NCBI GenBank assembly: GCA_023249975.1
Contig: JAHFBP010000003.1
Location: 1 to 64,000, forward strand
Source of the DNA: a bacterium
GTDB lineage: Bacteria; Babelota; Babeliae; Babelales; GCA-2401785
Direction of reading: 5' to 3'
Length of the DNA: 64,000 nucleotides
Below, piece after piece: positions 28,309 through 37,186 of the stretch. The notes beneath the pieces were generated by a model. It saw nothing but the letters and a program-made list of their open reading frames with translations, ran no database searches and had not been told where the DNA came from. The position numbers and the translations under genes were made by a program. The number at the start of each line of letters is the position of its first letter. Positions within the stretch are counted from its first letter, which is position 1.

Positions 28309-29743
28309 AGTACAACAGGCTCATTCGAGCAAAAACATCACCAGAATAAGGCGCTGATCGATCATTGTCAGAAAAGTTAAGACTCGCACCTACTGCATAC
28401 TGAAACTGCTTGGTGTCTTTTTCTTGATACCAAGCCACTCCTGTAAAAATAGTATGAAATTGTTGTGCTGGGTGGTTCAGAACAAGATCTTTATGATTAA
28501 TAGGCACATAATTCCCAGCATTATTTACAAAAGCCTTGGTTGAATCATATCCGGGACATATTAAATTGTAGGCGCCATCACTAAAGCTATCATCTTTGAG
28601 ACGGTTACTTTCTTCCTGGCAATACAGAAACAGGTACCCCACATTAAATTCAAAAGATTTCCATTCATAAACGCCATTAACATGCATTTTGACCATACTC
28701 CCTGGCTGCACAACAATCTCTTTAGGCAAAATATTCGCGGCTGGAACAAATGGATTGGCTGCATTGATGGGGCCCTGCTTGTTTTTCACCGTCAACAAGT
28801 ATTTCCCCCAGGAAACGCTCTTAATATCAACCATGCGATTTTCAACCGCACTCATCCCCACATGCCATATCGCGCCAGCATCGAAATACAAAGTATCGTT
28901 TTCGCGATCAAAAATACGCCAATCGATGGCAAATCCAACACCCAGTCGATTATGATTTCTGCCAACCACTTCTTCAAAAAGATTTTTTGCCGTTGGTTTA
29001 GTGCCTATCCCTATCCGAGCAGCCAAAACACCCGTAAACAAATATCCATCGCGCTTGACCATGTCATACAAAAATTCAATATCGATATCAGATAATCGAG
29101 TACAAGAATGAGACTTGGTTGCTATTTTCCCAAACTCTAGTGCTTGCTGAAACGACGTTGAAGTGCCTTTGAAATAACTTTCAAGCGTCATGGGGGCTAC
29201 GCCCTGAACGTCATTCATAAATTGGGCCTGCAAATTGCGATTATTGTTAATAATTGAGGTTCCCAATTTAACCGTAACGCCCCTGCATACACATCCCATA
29301 TCAGCAATCATATCCAAATGAACCGCAAGCGTTCGCTGTCTTGGCTCGAGCACAATGTATCGAGAAGCAAAACTGCCCATCGGAAGATTTGTTCCATTGC
29401 TTGCACGAATGATTGAATTAAGGCCAACCGTATCACTCGCACCAATTCCCACCCCATCTGCAAAATTGATCTTATTGCTTTCAGCAACACCCAAAAATTC
29501 TCCAAGCGACTGGGGCCTCATGGTTTGACTGTACGATGGCGCAATCATAAAGCCAAGTCCGATGTCATTACGTTGTTCAGTCTGCTGTGTATTTTCAGAG
29601 ACCATACGGCGCGTAAGCACCTGAGATATTACTTTGTCACGATCATGCTGGGTGTTTAAAAAGCTTCGATTGGTGTCATTATCGGCAGAAAGTTGTCCGC
29701 CAAGTGTCCAGGCCAGGACAAGTACCACATATTTAATTTTCAC
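28307..29743 (-). CDS. Predicted outer-membrane beta-barrel protein, unknown family
   Basis: A 478-residue protein with a clear signal peptide (MKIKYVVLVLAWTLGGQLSA). The rest is rich in alternating strand patterns such as RLGVGFAIDWRIF, TLYFDAGAIWHVGM and FQYAVGASLNFS, and it ends SGDVFARMSLLY with a terminal aromatic residue, the usual C-terminal signal for barrel assembly. I do not recognise the family. A GYLFLY...EESNR stretch resembles GYTLFDESNR in the protein at 43800, so the two may be distant paralogues. It is divergent from a small exported protein gene at 29976. Surface or pore function is only inferred. Confidence 0.7.
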   Translation of the reverse strand: MKIKYVVLVLAWTLGGQLSADNDTNRSFLNTQHDRDKVISQVLTRRMVSENTQQTEQRNDIGLGFMIAPSYSQTMRPQSLGEFLGVAESNKINFADGVGIGASDTVGLNSIIRASNGTNLPMGSFASRYIVLEPRQRTLAVHLDMIADMGCVCRGVTVKLGTSIINNNRNLQAQFMNDVQGVAPMTLESYFKGTSTSFQQALEFGKIATKSHSCTRLSDIDIEFLYDMVKRDGYLFTGVLAARIGIGTKPTAKNLFEEVVGRNHNRLGVGFAIDWRIFDRENDTLYFDAGAIWHVGMSAVENRMVDIKSVSWGKYLLTVKNKQGPINAANPFVPAANILPKEIVVQPGSMVKMHVNGVYEWKSFEFNVGYLFLYCQEESNRLKDDSFSDGAYNLICPGYDSTKAFVNNAGNYVPINHKDLVLNHPAQQFHTIFTGVAWYQEKDTKQFQYAVGASLNFSDNDRSAPYSGDVFARMSLLY

Positions 29744-29975
29744 GTAACTTCTCCCCTTGTTCGATTTTTCAGAAACTGAAATCTCTCAATTTACTTTGAT
29801 GACCACAAAGCATATCGTTCTTTTTCAGTCTCGCAATCTCAAACACAGCATTACGTCACAAACCATAGGGGTAATCGCTGTTAAAAACAAGAATTCATCC
29901 TCTTGAAATCCAAGGACCCTCTTTATTAAACTTTTAAATGGAAGGCCTTGATTATCTCATTTTCGAGGAATTTGT

Positions 29976-30386
29976 ATGAAAAAACACATTCAAATACTTA
30001 TGGGGCTGTGCATCGCGTTTGGATCAGCCAACAAAGCAGACGCTCTTTCTTTTCAAATCCCAACCAACTATAAACTTAAAGACATCACAGTTTCTTATCA
30101 AAACCCTGGTGGAACCACCCTGCCAAGCGTCACAGTTCAAGCCAGTGACTCTAATCAACAAAAAGAGAGTGGCCAAGAAACTGGCGCAAACTACTACCGT
30201 CAATATTCGACAGAGGCTGCAGCTGCTCGCTCAATCAACATGACAAAAACAACCAACATATTGGGAACCCCCATAAGGGCTCTTTATAATCCAAGAACAG
30301 GAAAAATTAACATCAGATTCAATAAAACACCTGCTGCAGTCAGCACTGGTATGACAACAGTTCCCGTTACCCTCAAAGCCGAGTAG
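29976..30386 (+). CDS. Small exported protein, unknown
   Basis: A 136-residue protein with a signal peptide (MKKHIQILMGLCIAFGSANKADA) and no recognisable domain. The mature part is short, polar and rich in Ser, Thr, Asn and Gln, with a likely strand near the end (IRALYNPRTGKINIRF). A GAGGA ribosome-binding site lies upstream of the ATG. It is transcribed away from the barrel gene at 28307, sharing the 230-base region between them, and ends at a terminator. Confidence 0.65.
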   Translation: MKKHIQILMGLCIAFGSANKADALSFQIPTNYKLKDITVSYQNPGGTTLPSVTVQASDSNQQKESGQETGANYYRQYSTEAAAARSINMTKTTNILGTPIRALYNPRTGKINIRFNKTPAAVSTGMTTVPVTLKAE

Positions 30387-30430
30387 ATTTAGCATTTTAA
30401 TAATTGAATAGATGAATATAGACAACAAAA

Positions 30431-30463
30431 AAGGGGACCCAGAAAGTCCCCTTAATTTTTTTT
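30431..30463. terminator. Bidirectional rho-independent terminator
   Basis: AAGGGGAC pairs with GTCCCCTT across a seven-base loop, with an A-run on one side and AATTTTTTTT on the other. It separates the small exported protein gene from the convergent VOC gene. Confidence 0.9.
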
Positions 30464-30472
30464 AAAGATCGA

Positions 30473-31036
30473 TTATTTACCGACCTTTTTCATGATCTTT
30501 ATACAAGATCGAACAAATTTTTGTGAAACACGTTTAAGAAAACCAAGGCCACGAAGAAAGTCTACCAATGTCTCCATTTGCGCTTCATGCTTCATACCTT
30601 TTTGCCACGGTAAACCACAAGCACCTTTTGCTTTGTCGGTCTGTTCTTCGGCAAAAATAACGCGCATGCCAAACGGATCCTTAACGGTAAAAGATCGGAC
30701 CCCTGTCATGTCAAGCCTAAGAGGCCCAACAACGGGAACACCCTTTTTTCTGCAACGATCATGGTATTTATCCAGCCCTTTATTGAGCTCAACTCGTACC
30801 GCAACACCGCGCCCTACGCAATGTTTAACCATTCCAAATTCAGCGAGTTCTTCAACCTCTGGTGTCCGGAAAACAATATGACAACGCCCCTTGCGAACCT
30901 CGGCACGACGGACATAATGCCCTGCCGTGTCATCAATTAAGATTTCGGCTAAATCAAATGCTAACTTTTCAGTATAGAACTTGACCGCCTTTTCCACAGA
31001 TTCAACAAGAACAACTGTCTTGCTCGTCTTAAACAT
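30473..31036 (-). CDS. VOC (glyoxalase/dioxygenase-like) family protein
   Basis: A 187-residue protein. Residues 1-130 follow the vicinal oxygen chelate pattern: SVEKAVKFYTEKLAFDLAE at the start, a middle strand with CHIVFRTPEV, and the second half ending in DMTGVRSFTVKDPFGMRVIFAEE, typical of glyoxalase/bleomycin-resistance relatives. Substrate cannot be told. About 55 C-terminal residues are a basic helical extension not usual for the family. It is followed by a shared terminator and lies downstream of rpsT. Confidence 0.75.
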   Translation of the reverse strand: MFKTSKTVVLVESVEKAVKFYTEKLAFDLAEILIDDTAGHYVRRAEVRKGRCHIVFRTPEVEELAEFGMVKHCVGRGVAVRVELNKGLDKYHDRCRKKGVPVVGPLRLDMTGVRSFTVKDPFGMRVIFAEEQTDKAKGACGLPWQKGMKHEAQMETLVDFLRGLGFLKRVSQKFVRSCIKIMKKVGK

Positions 31037-31100
31037 ATCCCCATCCCCTAGCGCGTATCCCTACATCGCATCAGGACAAGTCCTCCCCCACAAGCGCTTG

Positions 31101-31367
31101 CTAGTTTTGGGCAGTCTTAATTTTAAGCGCAAGACGCTTTGCAATGCGAGCAGCGGTGTTAGCTTTAACAACGCCCTTGCCCTTAGCCTTCGCGATGCGA
31201 GACTGTGCCATTACAAATCTTTGCTTTGCTTCTTCAATCTTCCCGTCAGTGAGAGCAGCGATAACTTTTTTTATTGCTGTTTTCATGATTGAAAGTCGTG
31301 AAGAATTCCTTAACGCCTTCAGTTTACTGGTGCGGGCATCTTTTTTGGAAGCCTTTAGATGAGCCAT
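31101..31367 (-). CDS. rpsT: 30S ribosomal protein S20
   Basis: Helical small-subunit protein, 88 residues, very Lys/Ala/Arg-rich. MAHLKASKKDARTSKLKALR and SRLSIMKTAIKKVIAALTDGK are typical, as is the ending VVKANTAARIAKRLALKI. It follows rpmB on the same strand. Confidence 0.95.
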   Translation of the reverse strand: MAHLKASKKDARTSKLKALRNSSRLSIMKTAIKKVIAALTDGKIEEAKQRFVMAQSRIAKAKGKGVVKANTAARIAKRLALKIKTAQN

Positions 31368-31407
31368 TCTTAGTTTTCCTTACTGCAAAACTGACTATTT
31401 GAAAAAT

Positions 31408-31605
31408 TTAAACAACTTTGTGAATAAGACCAGCCTTTACACATTTGGTGCAAACTGATCCACGCTTAATCTCGCGTTGTCCAGGATTGGTAAAACGCAT
31501 CATATGAACGTTTGGGTAAACCCATTTTCCAGTACGATTATTAGCATTACTCACATTATTAGCCGTACGCGGCCGTTTATCGCATACGCAACATACTTTT
31601 GACAT
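31408..31605 (-). CDS. rpmB: 50S ribosomal protein L28, cysteine-bearing form
   Basis: A 65-residue L28 with MSKVCCVCDKRPRTANNVSNANN at the start and GKWVYPNVHMMRF in the middle. Cysteines in CCVC and SVCTKC suggest the zinc-binding form. It lies between ftsH and rpsT, away from the usual rpmG partner. Confidence 0.92.
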   Translation of the reverse strand: MSKVCCVCDKRPRTANNVSNANNRTGKWVYPNVHMMRFTNPGQREIKRGSVCTKCVKAGLIHKVV

Positions 31606-31714
31606 GATGCTCTAGAGTCCTTTTAAATATAAGCAAAACACACAGCCTATCAATCTTCTTTAGATTACAGGTAAAATTCAATCTCGACAACTCCAAATCG
31701 CGGTTAACCTGGCT

Positions 31715-33640
31715 TTAATCCTTAGCCAAATCAGACCCCGAGATGCTGTCAAGTTCACTGTCAAGCCGATCAGATCCGGCCTTATCAAGCTCAGAGCCCC
31801 CTTTTTCAGAAGGTGTAAACTTGAAACTTTGACGTGGTTCTAGGCCTAATAATTGATAAACTTCATCTGACAACAAGGTTTCTTTGTCCAAAAGAGCCTC
31901 TGCCAATTTATGCAGTTTATCGATATTTTCTCTCAAAAGTCTCTCACCCTTTTCTCGGCATCGCCCAATAATCTTACTCACCTCTTCGTCAATTTTACGG
32001 GCTGTATCTGGAGAATATTCAGGTTCAGCACCCATTCCGTAGTTTTGACTTTCAAAGGTAGTTGGCCCTAAATCCGACATTCCGTACTTACAAACCATCG
32101 CCCGCGCAATGCTACTTGCCTTTTGCAAGTCGCTTCCACAGCCAGTTGTTTGATCATTGAAAATCATTTTTTCTGCCAAAAGACCACCAAGAGCTACGAC
32201 AATCCTCGCCTCAAGTTGGCTCATTTTGTGCGAATGCTTATCAACTTCTGGCAACGACCATGAAACCCCAAGCGCTTGTCCACGAGGAATAATTGTCACT
32301 TTGTGTAAAGGATCAGTTTCTGGTTGCAGCACATTAAGTAGGCTATGTCCTGATTCATGATACGCCGTTTCTTTGCGATCTTGCTCAGACATGACCATAC
32401 TCGTTCGTTCAATTCCGAGCGCTATTTTGTCACGAGCCTGCTCAAAATCATGCATATCTACGTCTTTTTTACCAATCTTTGTCGCAGCAAGAGCCGCTTC
32501 ATTAACCAAATTTTCAAGATCCGCACCACTGTATCCCGGTGTTCCACGAGCAATTGTCTCAAGATTCACATCGTTGGACATCATAATTGCCTTGCTGTGA
32601 ACTTCCAAAATATGAACACGGCTCTTAATATCTGGGAAGGGTACTTGAATCGTACGATCAAATCGACCAGGACGCGTCAAAGCCTTATCCAAAACATCAG
32701 CCCGATTGGTTGCCGCAAGAACAATCACAACGCCTGGTTCAGTTGAAAAACCGTCCATTTCAGCAAGCAACTGATTGAGTGTTTGCTCACGTTCATCATT
32801 GCCACCGCCCATACCAACACCGCGTTGACGGCCAACAGCATCGATTTCATCAATAAATACGATACATGGAGAATGGCGGCGAGCTTGTGCAAATAAATCA
32901 CGAACCCTAGACGCACCCACCCCAACAAAAACCTCAACAAAATCTGAGCCACTAATTGAAAGGAATGGACAGTTTGCCTCACCAGAAACCGCCTTGGCTA
33001 GCAATGTTTTTCCGTTACCAGGATCACCACTAAGAAGTACGCCACGTGGAATCTTGGCTCCCAATCGTTTGAATTTTTCAGGGTTTTTCAAAAATTCAAC
33101 TACATCCTTAAGTTCTTCTTTAACTTCAGGAATCCCTGCAACATCAGTAAATCTGACATTAATGGTACCTGGTGCAAAAAATCTGGCGCGACTTTTCCCA
33201 ATATTGAAAAGCTTCCCAGCTCCACCTTGCCCCAAACCACCTTGTGAATTTCGATAATACAAATATGCCATAAGCCCAATAAGGCCAAATAACATGAGCA
33301 ATGTCACGTAATAATTCGACATCCCCTGATGATCTTGAGCTTTTACTTCAACTTCAACTTGGTGCTGATCAAGTGTGCCCATCAAACGATCAGACTGAAG
33401 CACGGTTGTTTCAAACGCTTTGCCATCTCGAAATTTACCGCGAACACTTTGGTCCGCAATCGTAACTGTTGCAACCTTGTCCTGCTCAACAGACTTCATA
33501 AATTCTGTGTATTTGAGAGTGCTTATCTCACGATCAGAGCTATTGTACCAAGCAAGGTACGTTAATGATAAAATCATGATCGAAAAAATAACGAGGAGTG
33601 AATAGGCCACTCTTCCCTTAGGCTTGCGATACCGCTTCAT
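31715..33640 (-). CDS. ftsH: ATP-dependent zinc metalloprotease FtsH
   Basis: Membrane-anchored AAA+ protease that degrades unneeded membrane and soluble proteins. The 641-residue product has two N-terminal membrane helices around residues 13-30 and 108-127 flanking a small periplasmic domain. The AAA module follows: Walker A GDPGNGKT, Walker B CIVFIDEIDAVG, SRH region ALTRPGRFDR. The protease domain has HESGH in place of the more usual HEAGH. The C-terminal 40 residues are acidic and Ser-rich. It lies between tolB and rpmB. Confidence 0.97.
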   Translation of the reverse strand: MKRYRKPKGRVAYSLLVIFSIMILSLTYLAWYNSSDREISTLKYTEFMKSVEQDKVATVTIADQSVRGKFRDGKAFETTVLQSDRLMGTLDQHQVEVEVKAQDHQGMSNYYVTLLMLFGLIGLMAYLYYRNSQGGLGQGGAGKLFNIGKSRARFFAPGTINVRFTDVAGIPEVKEELKDVVEFLKNPEKFKRLGAKIPRGVLLSGDPGNGKTLLAKAVSGEANCPFLSISGSDFVEVFVGVGASRVRDLFAQARRHSPCIVFIDEIDAVGRQRGVGMGGGNDEREQTLNQLLAEMDGFSTEPGVVIVLAATNRADVLDKALTRPGRFDRTIQVPFPDIKSRVHILEVHSKAIMMSNDVNLETIARGTPGYSGADLENLVNEAALAATKIGKKDVDMHDFEQARDKIALGIERTSMVMSEQDRKETAYHESGHSLLNVLQPETDPLHKVTIIPRGQALGVSWSLPEVDKHSHKMSQLEARIVVALGGLLAEKMIFNDQTTGCGSDLQKASSIARAMVCKYGMSDLGPTTFESQNYGMGAEPEYSPDTARKIDEEVSKIIGRCREKGERLLRENIDKLHKLAEALLDKETLLSDEVYQLLGLEPRQSFKFTPSEKGGSELDKAGSDRLDSELDSISGSDLAKD

Positions 33641-33684
33641 ATGATCACCATATATTTGTTAATTACTATGATTCAATTTTAGAA

Positions 33685-33703
33685 CATAAAAACTGTTTTT
33701 ATG
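33685..33703. terminator. AT-rich hairpin between tolB and ftsH
   Basis: CATAAAAAC and GTTTTTATG form a perfect nine-base stem around a single base. It is AT-rich, so it may be only a weak terminator for the tol transcript or a hairpin in the ftsH leader. Confidence 0.3.
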
Positions 33704-33769
33704 CCCTACTTACCAATAGTTTAGCGCAATGAAAACAACAATACCAGAAAATCAGACGTGCCAATACCC

Positions 33770-35134
33770 CTAAGCCCGACACAATTGGCGCGCCGTCCAC
33801 GCAGGAAAACCCTTCTTCTCAGGGCCACTGGTAATACAGCGAATTTCCCCATTAAGAAAATTGAGCACCGCTATTTGATTTTCTCGTATTTTTTCTTTAT
33901 TCACAAAATCATAGACAAACGCGATGAATCCGCCATTTTCATGCCATTGAGGTTCAGTTTTATCGCCCGCTGAAAAGGTAATTTGTTGGGCCCGACTTAC
34001 CTTCCCTTTTTCAATGCGATCAAGGCTCACGTAGAATAACTGAAGGGTTTGATTAACCGGACGACTAAAAATCACCGCATTATTTTTTGCGCAATACGAT
34101 GGACAAGCGGCATAACCCCCCTCGGAAATCCTCACGGTTTTTCCAGTAGACCGATTCAAATAGTACAATTGTGGACTTCCACTCCCTCGATCTGAGCAGT
34201 ACACCAAATTTCCGTTGGGCAAATAACACGGGGAAACATTGGTTGCACCATTATGCGTCAATTGCGTCAATTCAAACTGATCATCCTTTTTTTTCTTTTT
34301 TTCATCATACAAAAATAATTCGGTATTACCCTGTTTTGTCGTCATGCACAACACACCGCTTTTCCCGTCCAGAGAGGGCGAAAATTGCATATTCAAACCA
34401 GGAAACGAGAAGCAACTACCACTGAGCCCTGTTTTCACGTTCATTTGCCTCAGCTCATGCTTTGACCCCATCGCTTCGGAAAAAAACAAAACTGGCGCCT
34501 GAGTGTGCCATGAAAGGCCACACTTGGTTCCCGTGGTTGCATTAATAGTTTTGCGTATCTGAAACGCTGCATCACTCATCATAATCTTACTGTTTTCGCA
34601 CCACGCTAATGTACTCGTGCACATGCCACCTTTGCCCGTCAGTTCAGTTAACAGCCAATTGCTCAATTCATGGGCCACGCCAACAGGAGTCTGCACTGAA
34701 CAAAGATTAATTCGTTCTGCCACCACTTCATCATTCCATGTTTGTTTTGCCACCACACGAATTTTACACGTGGCTTTATCTTGAGACGCAAGAGGCTCCA
34801 AATTGATGACCAAATCAACCCCTTTATCAAAAAAAGGCTTTGATGCACCCTGCATCACATCTGCATCAACCCCGGCAAACTTTGCCTTGAATTGCCCTGT
34901 GAACGAAAGGTCATACGAGATAATGGATGCTACTTTTTGAGCAAAATCACTGCTTTTTGAAAATTGAACAAAACACCTGGTAACACCCGCTTTATCCGGA
35001 GACGATCCAGCAACAATCTCTACCGCCTTGGACTCTCGCGCAAGAACCAACCCTGGCTTGATGTGACACTTCGTAGTTGGTTGGCAAAAACTCAATGTTG
35101 CAATCGCCATCATAATCCCATGATATAAATTCAT
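33770..35134 (-). CDS. tolB: TolB-like periplasmic beta-propeller protein
   Basis: Periplasmic component of the Tol system that binds Pal and helps keep the outer membrane attached during division. The 454-residue product has an N-terminal signal-like stretch, then a domain with PFFDKGVDLVINLEPL and VVAKQTWNDEVVAERI, and propeller repeats: NMQFSPSLDGKSGVLCMTTK, NVSPCYLPNGNLVYCSDRG, GGYAACPSYCAKNNAVIFS and DKTEPQWHENGGFIAFV. It is quite divergent from model TolB proteins, so the assignment leans on its place directly after tolQ-tolR-tolA. Pal does not follow. Confidence 0.8.
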   Translation of the reverse strand: MNLYHGIMMAIATLSFCQPTTKCHIKPGLVLARESKAVEIVAGSSPDKAGVTRCFVQFSKSSDFAQKVASIISYDLSFTGQFKAKFAGVDADVMQGASKPFFDKGVDLVINLEPLASQDKATCKIRVVAKQTWNDEVVAERINLCSVQTPVGVAHELSNWLLTELTGKGGMCTSTLAWCENSKIMMSDAAFQIRKTINATTGTKCGLSWHTQAPVLFFSEAMGSKHELRQMNVKTGLSGSCFSFPGLNMQFSPSLDGKSGVLCMTTKQGNTELFLYDEKKKKKDDQFELTQLTHNGATNVSPCYLPNGNLVYCSDRGSGSPQLYYLNRSTGKTVRISEGGYAACPSYCAKNNAVIFSRPVNQTLQLFYVSLDRIEKGKVSRAQQITFSAGDKTEPQWHENGGFIAFVYDFVNKEKIRENQIAVLNFLNGEIRCITSGPEKKGFPAWTARQLCRA

Positions 35135-35145
35135 GCGCTTCCTCT

Positions 35146-35904
35146 TTATTGCCTAAAATCAATCGTTACAGCCTTGCCTGCCAATGATGCCTTAAAGCGA
35201 AACTTTTTGATCACTCGAACAATACTCAGATCATAAATTTTAACAGCAGAAGGACTGATAATTTCAAAATCTTTAACTAATCCAGCCTGATCAATATGAA
35301 TCACCATTCGGCACTCAGTTCCTTTTGGCACACCTAATGGTGGTCGCCACCAACGCATTACCTCTTTTTGAATTTCTCGATGCTGCAGCATCTCACGCCT
35401 CTCAGCCTTGCTCAGTTGCACCACAGGCTCTTGTACAACAGGCGCTAGGTCCTGTTGCTTTTGTATAATTTGTTTCGGTTCATCTGGTTGCCCAAAAGAC
35501 TGATCCATTTGATCAATAGGCTTTTGGGCAGATGCAATTGCCGTTGTTGGTGAAGGAGCACCTTGGTTAGCCGACAAAGATTCTGACTCGACAGGCGCTG
35601 GCTCCATAGTTTTTAATTCAGCGACTGGCGCATCTTGAGCAACTTTTTTTGCAACAGGCAGTCGCTGTTTCGGCATAGCCTGAGATGTGGTTTTGCGTGC
35701 TGAGATAAAAAAGGCCTCATGATCTCCCGAAGAGTGCGCACCCAACACCAAAAAACGTCCCACACTGACATCATTAAAGGCCCAAAAAACAGCACTGGCA
35801 AACATTCCCAAATGAACCACCAATGAGATGATTCCACCAAGCAGAACAGGCCTGAGCCGACGATTAAGTGGTTGCGGCTGAAGCCCTTGTTGACATTGCG
35901 ACAT
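35146..35904 (-). CDS. tolA: TolA/TonB-type energy transducer
   Basis: A protein with one membrane helix (LLGGIISLVVHLGMFASAVFW) near its N-terminus, a Pro/Gln/Ala-rich periplasmic spacer with no long coiled coil, and a C-terminal TonB/TolA-type domain containing WWRPPLGVPKGTECRMVIHI, GLVKDFEIISPS and KKFRFKAS. It links TolQ-TolR proton flow to TolB. I use the ATG ending at 35904, which has an AGGTG site upstream, giving 252 residues. An ATG nine codons earlier is possible. Either choice overlaps the end of tolR by 41-68 bases in another frame. Confidence 0.8.
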   Translation of the reverse strand: MSQCQQGLQPQPLNRRLRPVLLGGIISLVVHLGMFASAVFWAFNDVSVGRFLVLGAHSSGDHEAFFISARKTTSQAMPKQRLPVAKKVAQDAPVAELKTMEPAPVESESLSANQGAPSPTTAIASAQKPIDQMDQSFGQPDEPKQIIQKQQDLAPVVQEPVVQLSKAERREMLQHREIQKEVMRWWRPPLGVPKGTECRMVIHIDQAGLVKDFEIISPSAVKIYDLSIVRVIKKFRFKASLAGKAVTIDFRQ

Positions 35905-36283
35905 ACCGAACACCTGATTGCTTGAGTTCATCTACTATTTCTATAACACGGCCATAAGACAAGGTTTTGTCGGCATGGACATACACGGCTCGATCTTCAT
36001 ACGTTCCAATGGCATCTTTTACCACGGTGCATAAGGTGCCATTATCCACAGGATAACTATTGAAATACACCTTATTGTCTTTACTCAAAGTAACGACCAA
36101 CTCCTGAGCCCCGCCCACCTCTTTGCTTTGCCCCTGGGGAAGATCAACCTTAATGCCATTTTGCACCATAGGTACTGTTACCATAAAAATAACGAGCAAA
36201 CACAATGCCGTATCAATCAAGGGTGTAAGAACAATTTCTGGAACCTGCCCATATTCACGCGACCTTTTGCGACGTCGATGCAT
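35864..36283 (-). CDS. tolR: TolR/ExbD-type biopolymer transport protein
   Basis: Proton-channel partner of TolQ. The start is set at the ATG that shares a base with the tolQ stop (TAATG) and has a GGGGAG site five bases upstream, giving 139 residues. The single membrane helix contains the key aspartate in VLTPLIDTALCLLVIFM, followed by the periplasmic domain with AVYVHADKTLSYGRVIEIVDEL, typical of ExbD/TolR. Confidence 0.93.
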   Translation of the reverse strand: MHRRRKRSREYGQVPEIVLTPLIDTALCLLVIFMVTVPMVQNGIKVDLPQGQSKEVGGAQELVVTLSKDNKVYFNSYPVDNGTLCTVVKDAIGTYEDRAVYVHADKTLSYGRVIEIVDELKQSGVRYVAMSTRASAATT

Positions 36284-36948
36284 TAGCTCCCCTTTGAACA
36301 ATTACTTTGAATGATGCTCAATATGCGCTCTTGAATCAAAAACATTTTGCGCTCAACTTCACGCAATTGATGTGAAAGATAGTTGTAAAACATTAACGCA
36401 GGAATGGCCACAATCAGTCCGGCCAAAGTCGTCAAAAGTGCTTCTGCAATTCCCGGAGCGACTACCGCTATGTCCGCGGTCTTTTGCTGACTAATCCCCA
36501 CAAAGGCGTGAATCAAGCCCCACACCGTTCCAAAAAGACCAATGAGTGGTGAAACGGCCGCACAGGTTCCCAATACCGGGACATATGACCAGCTTTGAGC
36601 AATTAACTGGTCAACTTCATGATCAGAAGAAGCTGCAATACGATCGCACACAACTTCAGTAGCACTGCCGCCATGTGTTTCAAGATCCGCCATCATATAT
36701 GACACAAGTCGTCCACCCATAGAGTGGGAATGAGTCTTGCCAAGCTCAACCAATCCTTGAAGGTTTTTGACCGTTCCAAGCTGAAACAAAAACTTATTGA
36801 GGTTGCGCTTGCGCTCACTCAAATCCAAAATTTTGGCAATTGCCACCGCCACACAGACCACAGAAAGAATGAATAAGAAAATCAGAATAATCCACGTCAT
36901 AACGTCAGACTGGGACAGTAACTGCCAGGCAGGAGTATCGAACAACAT
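36283..36948 (-). CDS. tolQ: TolQ/ExbB-type proton channel protein
   Basis: Inner-membrane proton channel of the Tol motor, 221 residues with three hydrophobic segments: near residues 17-37, then VPVLGTCAAVSPLIGLFGTVWGLIHAF and GIAEALLTTLAGLIVAIPALMFYNYL, the family hallmark. It is first in a tolQ-tolR-tolA-tolB unit, translationally coupled to tolR. Confidence 0.94.
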   Translation of the reverse strand: MLFDTPAWQLLSQSDVMTWIILIFLFILSVVCVAVAIAKILDLSERKRNLNKFLFQLGTVKNLQGLVELGKTHSHSMGGRLVSYMMADLETHGGSATEVVCDRIAASSDHEVDQLIAQSWSYVPVLGTCAAVSPLIGLFGTVWGLIHAFVGISQQKTADIAVVAPGIAEALLTTLAGLIVAIPALMFYNYLSHQLREVERKMFLIQERILSIIQSNCSKGS

Positions 36949-37116
36949 ACAAAAATCCTCAAAAGTGCCACTTTTCTAAAGCTTCCCGAGTATATCCAAA
37001 ACAAACGGGGTAATAAAGTGCCCAGGGATTTATCTTCAAGTATTTTTATCTAAGCAAATCTAGAAAGTCATATTCTCCAAGCATTGACTTATTTCAGATA
37101 GGATTAGTACATTAAA

Positions 37117-37122
37117 TATAAT
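37117..37122 (+). promoter_or_regulatory. Possible -10 element for the tandem exported proteins
   Basis: A perfect TATAAT lies 65 bases upstream of the ATG at 37187. A TTGACT lies at 37084-37089 but 27 bases away, too far to be its -35, so the promoter may be weak or activator-dependent. Confidence 0.35.
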
Positions 37123-37186
37123 GGGCACAAGGATCACGATCTGCCAACACTAGCCCTATTGCAATTTATCAAAAAGGAGCTTAATT

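Noticed and set aside
37084-37122. TTGACT and TATAAT as one promoter
   Set aside because: The spacing of 27 bases is too long for a sigma-70 promoter, so only the -10 is noted.
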